Below are positions 56,682-64,000 of a DNA stretch of 64,000 nucleotides, in pieces (position 1 is the first letter of the stretch; the number at the start of each line of letters is the position of its first letter). Both the position numbers and the translations under genes were made by a program. The stretch spans positions 310,001 through 374,000 of the forward strand of contig NOKP01000003.1 of assembly GCA_002682825.1 (NCBI GenBank), in the 5' to 3' direction. Under the pieces are notes generated by a model. That model did not search any database. It was not told the DNA's origin and saw nothing but the letters and a program-made list of their open reading frames with translations. The DNA comes from Neonectria sp. B-13. Taxonomy: Eukaryota; Ascomycota; Sordariomycetes; Hypocreales; Nectriaceae.

Positions 56682-58318
56682 GGTGGCGGGTTTCTTGCGT
56701 GTAGAGTAACTGGTACTGGAATCAAGATCAAGATTAAAAATGAGAAGAACAAGAAGAATATCCTGCGTTTGTTCAAATCCCAATGCTCAATTGACTCCGT
56801 AAATATCCCATCTATCAGTCCCCCAAACACCGGCATCGGCGCTTTGTATAAGTAACCCAGAGCTTCCAGTTCCCCACTTCTTCCCTTCTCCAACTCCATC
56901 CACTACGGAGAAAACTGCTACCGATTCGGGGTAGCTTGGAGCAAAAAGCCTGTCACCGGGACCGCCCTCGGCCTTCTCTCCGAGAAGTGGCGACGTTCAG
57001 CTCGGCCGGGATTCTCTCCGGCATCGCTCAGTATCACGGGAACATTGGTTCCAGGGTGGGTTTGATGCCGTAAGAATGACTGCGGGAAGTGTCGGCGCGG
57101 TGTCGCAGGGTTTTGGGTATTTTACGTGCTGGAAACTTGTGAGTCCCGACTGCGGACTGGTTCGTTGAAGGATGAGTATCCTCGTCAAACCCTGAATAAA
57201 CGTCAACGTCAAAATCCCTGTTACAAACAAAGAGGTGCTGCATATTCTAATTACTGAGTCAATTCTAGCAGCGATGCTGGGATAGCTCGATTATTTAACC
57301 TGAACAGAGAAGACTAGAAGCCTGCATGGAAGTCTAGGTTGTGAGCAGAGGGCGATTGTATTTAGCCAATAAAAGTAAAGGCCGACATATATAATTTAAA
57401 AATAACCATTCTGGAGACTACATGGTACAGGACGAGATGTTTGGTCACACTCAGGTACATAAAAATACCGAATCATAGGTGCAATCAGTATCTGAAGTTT
57501 GTGCTATACGTGCTTCTCGAATTGACAGTAGACGCGCTGCTGCTGAATTGAGAAATGGACTTGAGGGTTCTTTAAGTCATTATGCCTTATTCATCTTAAT
57601 ATATACTGTGAATGGAGGAGGATTCAAATTACAAAGCCGACGATTGACGCTCTTGCAGGTATCTGTGTAGCGTATCCGCTTCGGATTTATTCGGGACTTC
57701 CTCATGCCCGAAACGAACGATCCCAAAGAGTACTTTTGCGAGCTGAGGGGATAGACACTAGGATTAAACTTGTCGATCATGTCAATGTCAGGTTAACGGA
57801 ACATTAGTGACATCATCGGCGGAGCAATTAAGATAAACCAGGGCCAAAGTCTCCATTCGCACTGCTACATGAGAAGCAAGGGTGACAGTTCGACGCTGCG
57901 ACGAATAGTGACTATAAGGGATCCTGGAAGCTAGAATATCTACGCGGCTACAATCCTAGGGAAACAAACTGGAGGGCTTGAACTTGGCAATGCAAGTATA
58001 GGTAGCGCTTCAAGCCCAAGAGCCAGAGCTCATCCCGTTACCACACCTGATCGCCCGGAGACAGATGATAGATCCAGCAAACGCATGGAAGTTTACGGAG
58101 AGTAAACTTCCGCTTTTGCAGGGGATCGTGGTTATCACAGCTCGTATTCCATCAACTCCTCGTGTTTCCTATAGATCTGGTCAGGGGTTCGTATTCTGCG
58201 ACTTGGCACAATGGCAGCCCATTGCTGTATATTAGAAGTGCGTAACCGCACCAGACGGGTCGCACTGGCTTGTCCGTCCTGAAATCCTGATAAAATACCA
58301 GTGCAAGCACCGACCAAC
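56682..58318. other. Divergent intergenic region, FMN enzyme / subtilase
   Basis: About 1.6 kb containing both promoters. AT-rich from about 57250 to 57800. No gene, RNA or repeat was recognised. Confidence 0.6.
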
Positions 58319-61251
58319 ATGCGCCTCTTATACGGCCTTCTCGCTCTCTTGGGCGCAAATGCGGCCACGAGCCAGGCCGCGGATAGCCCCAAAGCCAGCA
58401 CCGTATTCGGTGAATACATCGTCGAGTTTGAGAATGATTTCGACGGGCCGACATCCAGCTTCTACAGTGCTCTTGAGGCCATTGGCGTCGGGGTCAACGC
58501 TCGCAACGAGTTCCGATCACGCGTCTTCAACGGCGCGTCTTTCCAGGTTCAAAATGCGAGCGCGACAGGCCATGATCAGGCGCAGTTCTTGCGCCAGCTT
58601 CAGGCGATGCCACACGTCCAAAGCATCTGGCCTGTACGCAATGTCCATCTCTCCATGCCTGAGAACCAAGCACCGCCACCTACCAGTGGAAAGGCACGTC
58701 TGCGACGGCGGGCTGCGCCTCTAAACACGACCAGCGACACGTTTTCGACTCATGTTATGACCCAGGTCGATCAGCTACGTGAAAAAGGAGTCACCGGCAA
58801 AGGTATCCGTGTCGCCATCATTGACAGCGGCATTGACTACACCCACCCGGCGCTGGGCGGCTGCTTCGGGCCCGGGTGTCTGGTCGAGGCCGGTTGGGAC
58901 TTCACCGGCGATGACTTCCTGCCGGGAACGATCGAGGCCAAGCCCGACGGCGATCCCATGGACGATTGCCAGGGCCATGGAACTCACGTGGCGGGGACTG
59001 TTGCTGCACAGCTCGAGGGCAACGAGTATGGCTTCACTGGCGCAGCACCCGGAGTCAAGCTTGCGGCGTATCGCGCATGGGGATGCCGTGCCACGAGCAC
59101 CAGTGAGATTCTGCTTGCAGCGTTTATTCGGGCTTTTGAGGAGGGCGCTGATATCATTTCCTGTTCGGATGGCGAGTGCGTTACGCCCCCGTGCTATCTA
59201 CAATTTCCCATTATGCTAACCAACTGCCAGTGCCTCGGGTTGGTCTTCCGACGCCTGGAGTCTCGTTGCTTCACGCATCGTGGATGCTGGGGTGCCCGTC
59301 GTTATATCTGCCGGTAACGACGGTAACATAGGCCTGTTCTATGCTTCATCCCCTGCTGGGGGCCAAGGCGTGACGGGCGTGGGAGCCGTAACTAACACTA
59401 TGTTTCCGACGCTCCTTACAGCTGGCTCTTATGATGTTGGCGATAACTCGAGCAGCGCGAACGATACCCACGAGTTTGGATTCCTCCCCGGTGTACCCGC
59501 CTTCACCAGAAATGTGACACTGCCTCTATGGTCCGCCGTCGATGCTAACAACGCGTGCTCGGCGCTGCCCGACGATACCCCCGACTTGAGCCAAAGGATT
59601 GTGTTATTGGAGAGTGTTGACGCCAGGGCAACTGGATGCTATCCGCCGGATCAAGGTGCTAACGTAGTTGCCAAGGGTGGCCGATATCTGCTCTACTTTC
59701 CGCGAGATAACTTGTGAGTCTATCCCATACCAGTCAGAATGGTCCAGTATCTAATTACTGAGAAAATCAGGACTATGCGAGATGAGATGTACAACTACGC
59801 GGAAGGCTTGCAAGGCGTAGGATCGGTTCCTCCTTACCTAGCTAAGCAATGGATCGATCTTCTTGGTCAGGGCGAACGCCTCACAGTCTCTTTACCCGGA
59901 TCAAACTCCTCGACTGTATACTTCGAGCAGCTCGAGAACAACATTAGCGGCGGCTACATGGGTGACTTGTCTAGCTGGGGGCCAACTTGGGAACTGGCCA
60001 TGAGTCCTCACATTGCCGCTCCCGGAGCCAACATCCTCAGCACGTTCCCTACAGCCTTGGGCGGCTACCGAGTCATGACTGGCACCAGCATGTGTATGTA
60101 CTCCCTTGGCCTTCCTAGCCCATTCTCTGGGTGGTAGGACGTGTCTGTACTGACGGATCTTCCTCAATATTACAGCTGCACCGCTCGTTGCAGCCATCTA
60201 CGCCCTGATCGGCGAGGCGCGCGGAACACTGGACCCCAAGCGCCTCCGCAGTCTCATCATGTCGACGGCGAAGCCGCTTGTTTGGTTCGACGGAAAGAAG
60301 GCAGACGCCGAAATACTGGCTCCAGCGCCACAGCAGGGCGCGGGCATCGCACAGGCCTTTGACGCTGCATACACCATCGCCGAACTGAGCGTGGACAGCC
60401 TTTCGTTCAACGATACCGACCACTTCATAGGCAACCAAACGTTTCACGTGAAGAACACGGGGTCTACGGATATTACCTTTGAGCTCTCCCACCGCAAAGC
60501 ACCCACCATGTATAGCATGCTACCTGACAGCTCGCTCCTGATGGCGGCCTCCTTCCCCAACCCAACAGTAGACGAGTGGGCTGAGATTAGCTTTGACTCA
60601 AGGTTCGTGTATACTCCCAAAATATTTACGCCCTTGTATTGACAGAACCGCTGCAGCAAGATCAATGTCCTGGCTGGGGGCTCTACCGAAGTCACGGTTA
60701 CCTGCACGCCACCGGCTAATGTCAACGCAACGCTACTGCCCGTGTATAGCGGACACATCGTATTGACGAGCGAAGGCAGTTCACTTGTGCTGCCGTATCT
60801 GGGCGTTGTGGGGAGCATGCAGTCAACACCTGTTCTCCAGGCCTCGCAAGTCTATCTCGCCGACTATAATAACCCGGTTCCTGCCAACCGGACCTATACG
60901 ATCCCGCGGCCGGATCCAGCCAACCCGCCCCAGACTGACCGCGGCGAAAATGATGTGACTCCCAACGTCTATATTACTGCTACCGTTGGGACAGCCTCAT
61001 TACATGTCGACGTTGTAAGTGGAAGCGGAAAGGGAGAGGTTCTCGGGGCGCTGGCTGGCTGGCCGCTTCTCTATCTTCCCCGTGGGGAACAGCGAGCCTA
61101 CGTCAAGGGCCTTCTTGCTGATGGTACTGTCTTGGAAGAAGGGGTTTATGCTTTGAAAGTCAGCGCGCTTAGGATCTTTGGAAACGAGAGCCGAGATGAC
61201 GACTGGGACGTTGTGACTACGGTGCCGTTTAGCTTGAAATATGAAGAATAG
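58319..61251 (+). CDS. Secreted subtilisin-like serine protease (S8, Vpr-like)
   Basis: Five exons, 58319-59175, 59231-59713, 59771-60093, 60176-60602 and 60657-61251, give 894 aa. A hydrophobic N-terminus (MRLLYGLLALLGANAATSQA) is a likely signal peptide, followed by an inhibitor-type prodomain. The triad is complete: Asp169 in IDSGIDYTHP, His220 in GHGTHVAG and Ser555 in GTSMSAP, the last rebuilt across a splice junction. VPVVISAGND carries the oxyanion Asn. The long spacing between His and Ser includes a PA-like insert (about 375-460), and the C-terminal third is a Fn3-like beta domain, as in minor extracellular protease Vpr types. A RLRRRA site near 130 fits Kex2 processing. The fourth intron uses GTTCGT/TGCAG; a nearer acceptor at 60645 would give an unusually short intron from another donor, so this is the least certain junction. 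Confidence 0.88.
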
Positions 61252-61796
61252 ACAGAGACAGCTATGGCTGGGGTGAGATTATCTTTTACCTTAGCTATCG
61301 CACTATAGTTGTATTGTTGCCATCACCGCCAGGTTACTCAGAACTTTCCATTTGTTGGCCATGACTTGGGAATCGGGACTTGAGAAGTGGGGGGAAGACA
61401 CAGAGGCGATTTGCGACTACGGAGAAGAAGTAAGCGTCTATAGTGAAAGTTGATGTCCCAGGGGTATATTTGGGATAAACTACGTCCGGGTTGTACTAGG
61501 CTGTGTACACGGTTTAAATGGATCCTGAAGCAATAGCCAATATCGCTAACATGAAACAGCGTTCTGCCAGCTTCAAATAACTTCATGTCATTATCACACT
61601 CAAAGATACACGATAACGGTTCACTTTTCTAGCCAATTGGATCTTGAAGACGGTTACCCTCCGATGACCCCTCAACAAGAGGCGGAATTAGGTGCTTTGC
61701 AATGCAACACTTCCACCGCCAACCGCCTTCTAGTAATCTCCTTGCTTCCTTGATCCTTACCTTATTTTGCCCCTATACCCTGATTCGCGTTGATAT
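61252..61796. other. Intergenic region downstream of the subtilase
   Basis: About 550 bp: subtilase 3' region then AT-rich sequence leading into the esterase remnant. Nothing else recognised. Confidence 0.55.
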
Positions 61797-62495
61797 GGAT
61801 CTTTCCTTCGGAAACCGCCATTTCAAGCGAGCATCCGAACAGTCAAGTTCCATGGACCTTATTGAACGACCATCCTCACACGTGGTGAATATCGGCATCA
61901 AGGTACTCCACGAAGGACAGGATGCGCTTGTGGAGTATGCAGCAGTAAAATTATGACCTATATCACGGTTAGCTAATATTAACCATAGTGTCGTTTTCGT
62001 ACACGGCCTTAGGGGAGACTTTGAGAAGACTTGGACCGCCCGAGGAGCATCTGGGTCATGGCCTAAGGCTCTGCTGCCATTAAAGATTAAAGTTTATAAA
62101 CGCTCGAGTTCTCACGTTCGGGTATGATGCATCTACAGTCGGTTTGAAAACCGTTGCATTCCATAGTCGACTTGGAAACCATGCGTGAAATATCCTAACT
62201 TACCTCTCAACCCATCGAGAAGATGGTGCTACGGTATTATGTCCAACTCCTATTTGGACCGAGCAGTTTCTCACGGATTTGACCAGAACACACGCCCTAT
62301 CATTTTCACCTGCGACAGCTTAGGCGGTTTGTTCTGAGAATGTAGGATTATGTGTCCTCATCTGAGAAGTACATAACTGATATTGAGCATAGGCCCTCGG
62401 AAAATCGAAAGAGAAGGATTGTGACGAGCATCTTCACAACAAACTGCAGTTCAATAGAGGGGTCATCTTAGGAACCCCACACAATCAATTAAATA
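61797..62495 (+). pseudogene. Decayed SERAC1/DUF676-type alpha/beta-hydrolase module
   Basis: Fragments of the esterase module common at the front of fungal STAND proteins can be read in changing frames: IGIKVLHEGQDALVEYA (about 61890-61940), then after a possible short intron (61947-61988) VVFVHGLRGDFEKTWTARG (about 61991-62047), then after a frame change LTFGYDASTVGLKTV (about 62112-62156), RPIIFTCDSLGGLF (about 62294-62335), and GVILGTPH (about 62463-62485). In intact relatives these are VFVHGLxG, TFGYDA, HSLGG around the nucleophile serine, and LGTPH. Here stops and at least two frameshifts lie between them, and the usual His before the nucleophile motif is Asp. No downstream NACHT, NB-ARC or repeat domain is seen before the next gene, so the copy is truncated as well as broken. 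Confidence 0.72.
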
Positions 62496-63182
62496 GTATA
62501 TACAGTTCAGGTGACCAGAAAAGATCATTTACCGCATGGCAAGGAACACAACACAATCATGCTATAGAAACAAGGAGCTTGGCAAGTGAGTGTACGTATT
62601 AGTGTCAACTCAACTTGAGGTTGAGCGTCACGGAGTCATTAGTGTGCCCAAAGTCCTTCGAATAATATCCTTGTCGCCATCTGCATTTTTCCCGCCTCCC
62701 ACTAGGACGTCACTCTATATCCTTGCTGGGAAGTACTTAACTGTCCTCAAATTGAACGTTGCTGATAAAGACTCCGGGGGAAATTAATCATTGGGACGAA
62801 ATTGATTTGGTGCAGCTGCTAGAAGAGTCGGAATACAAAATGGTTCTGCATGTCTTCAGCACTTTGAGGATATGAGGTACAATCAATGGACAATTTAGCT
62901 TTCATTGATAAAGGGAACTATATACGAGTAAAGAACATGTTCCAATCATCATGCGGCTTCTATGAATATGATCTATCTTACCATTCAAGTGTCAGTTTGT
63001 AGGTATGAACATATCCTTGGACCATACATCATCTCTGCCCAAACACTACTACACCCACTCCAGGGCAGGTGGAAAGCCCTACTGTTCTAGAATCGGAATA
63101 TTCGAGTAGTTTGAGTTTTAGTCACTCACAATCAAGAAAAATTAGCGTAAGAATTTTGCATGTGAAGCTGTCTTTCCTTCCT
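62496..63182. other. AT-rich region between the esterase remnant and the right-end gene
   Basis: About 690 bp with high AT content and dense stops. It may contain further unrecognisable decayed sequence; no gene or repeat is supported. The last part is the 3' region of the minus-strand transcription factor. Confidence 0.55.
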
Positions 63183-64000
63183 TTACAAAGTATCATATGT
63201 AGGCCAGTATAGCCCTTCCAACTGCACGTCATCTAGAAAGAAATCTACCTGCGATAAGCTCTGCTCACTTTGCAGAAATGCTTCCAAGGAAGGCTCAGTT
63301 AGTGCCATGCCTGAAGTCATCAACTGCGCTGAATGTAATGTTATATCCGGTTGGCATAAGCCCTCGGGAGCATTTACAGTGTCGGGCTCAACGACGTTGC
63401 CTGCTGATAAATCTTCGTCCTCTAAGAACCCATGAATATCTGCCTTCATCGCTTCAAGATGACGGCAGAATTCCATGGCCGCAAAACTTCCGGAATCCCG
63501 AAGCTTCTCAAGAAGTTGGCCGGCGAAATCAAAATCTTCTCGGTCTTTTGAGGACTCAGAACCACCCACGAGGCCGGAGATGGCCAGAATAGTAGCCGCT
63601 GAAAAGAGATATTGGGTGTTGAAATAATCGAATGTCCTGAATGAACCTTCGATCCAGGATTCCACAATGGTAGCGTAGGAGTGGCGGGCGCACCTGATAC
63701 ATGCTTCTCCCAGGGCTTGAACGTTACTGGAGATTAGTCGGTCTGCTGTGGCTGGGGTATCTCCATTTGACTCTTTATGCATCCGCAGCATGTGCAAAAG
63801 AACCGGCCGAGTCGCCAATATCATAGACTTGAATAGTCAGCTTTGCCTAGTGAACTTGACGGATCACTCACCTGGTTGAAAGAGAGATGAAGAGATTGAA
63901 CCGCTGCCGGTTTTGAATGTGAAGATTGTGAGTCCATTTGGATTTCGCTCGGTAAATTTTCAAGCCAGTGCTTTAGGTCTTGTAGTGCATGCTGAACCCG
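63183..64000 (-). CDS. Fungal-specific transcription factor, C-terminal part (cut by window edge)
   Basis: The last two exons of a minus-strand gene: from beyond 64000 to 63872, then 63827 to the stop at 63183, joined across a 44-bp GTGAGT..CAAG intron in frame. The join recreates LHLSFNQSMILATRPVLLHML, a hallmark of the middle homology region of Zn2Cys6 regulators, preceded by LKHWLENLPSEIQ. Downstream is a helical region (ISSNVQALGEACIRCARHS, FDYFNTQYLFSAATILAISG), then a 100-residue acidic tail with many Asp, Glu and Leu that could be an activation region. The zinc cluster and start lie outside the window, so the DNA-binding type is inferred. The gene runs toward the decayed esterase and the subtilase. 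Confidence 0.85.

Noticed and set aside
59172..59230. GC-AG donor for the first subtilase intron
   Set aside because: A GC donor at 59172 would put exon 2 in the wrong frame; the GT at 59176 gives a proper joint.
60607..60645. 39-bp alternative fourth intron in the subtilase
   Set aside because: It keeps the frame, but it is very short and gives a less family-like sequence than the GTTCGT/TGCAG choice (60603-60656).

Overview
The window is eukaryotic nuclear DNA from a filamentous ascomycete (Pezizomycotina, most likely a Sordariomycete; the species cannot be fixed from the sequence). The signs are mostly short GT-AG introns (about 40-95 bp, with two longer ones of 181 and 316 bp), CTGAC/CTAAC-type branch points near the acceptors, pyrimidine-rich leaders, large intergenic spaces, and typical families: a HET-domain protein, Zn2Cys6 regulators, an ENA-type P-ATPase, an RGS-LOV photoreceptor and an Arb1 RNAi factor. 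Sixteen protein-coding genes are supported, fifteen complete and one cut by the right edge, plus one decayed gene. Exon joins were worked out by hand from splice signals and reading frame.

Left part (1-16.7 kb): a low-complexity leader and a 100-N assembly gap precede an RGS-LOV blue-light signalling protein. After 1.9 kb of non-coding DNA comes a giant ankyrin-repeat protein (about 1809 aa, one intron), convergent with the splicing helicase Prp22. Prp22 is divergent from a Pmp3/Sna-type membrane protein with a glutamine-rich tail and a PPxY motif.

Middle (16.7-33 kb): Arb1 (four exons, one of 18 nt) is divergent, across 3.8 kb, from an Ipk2-type inositol polyphosphate kinase. Next come the mRNA 3'-end factor Clp1 and, after 3.9 kb without a recognisable gene, an ENA-type Na+/K+ efflux ATPase.

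Gene-poor stretch (33-42.8 kb): mainly non-coding or unrecognised DNA with low-complexity pyrimidine-rich blocks. It holds one very small gene, an 8-cysteine metallothionein of 25 codons split over three exons.

Right part (42.8-64 kb): a HET-domain protein, a Sec14-like CRAL-TRIO protein, an MDP-1-type HAD phosphatase, a Zn2Cys6 regulator, an SDR resembling D-erythronate dehydrogenase, an FMN-dependent alpha-hydroxyacid dehydrogenase, a secreted subtilase, a frameshifted remnant of a SERAC1/DUF676-type esterase module, and the 3' end of a second fungal transcription factor. The regulator, SDR and FMN enzyme are adjacent and could form a small catabolic group, which is inference only. The housekeeping genes (Prp22, Clp1, Ipk2, Arb1) show no functional grouping.

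I did not find a clearly new system. The most interesting items are the RGS-LOV protein with a basic segment directly after its LOV domain, the tiny metallothionein, the Pmp3-PPxY protein, the Arb1 micro-exon, the TF/SDR/FMN neighbourhood and the decayed esterase module.
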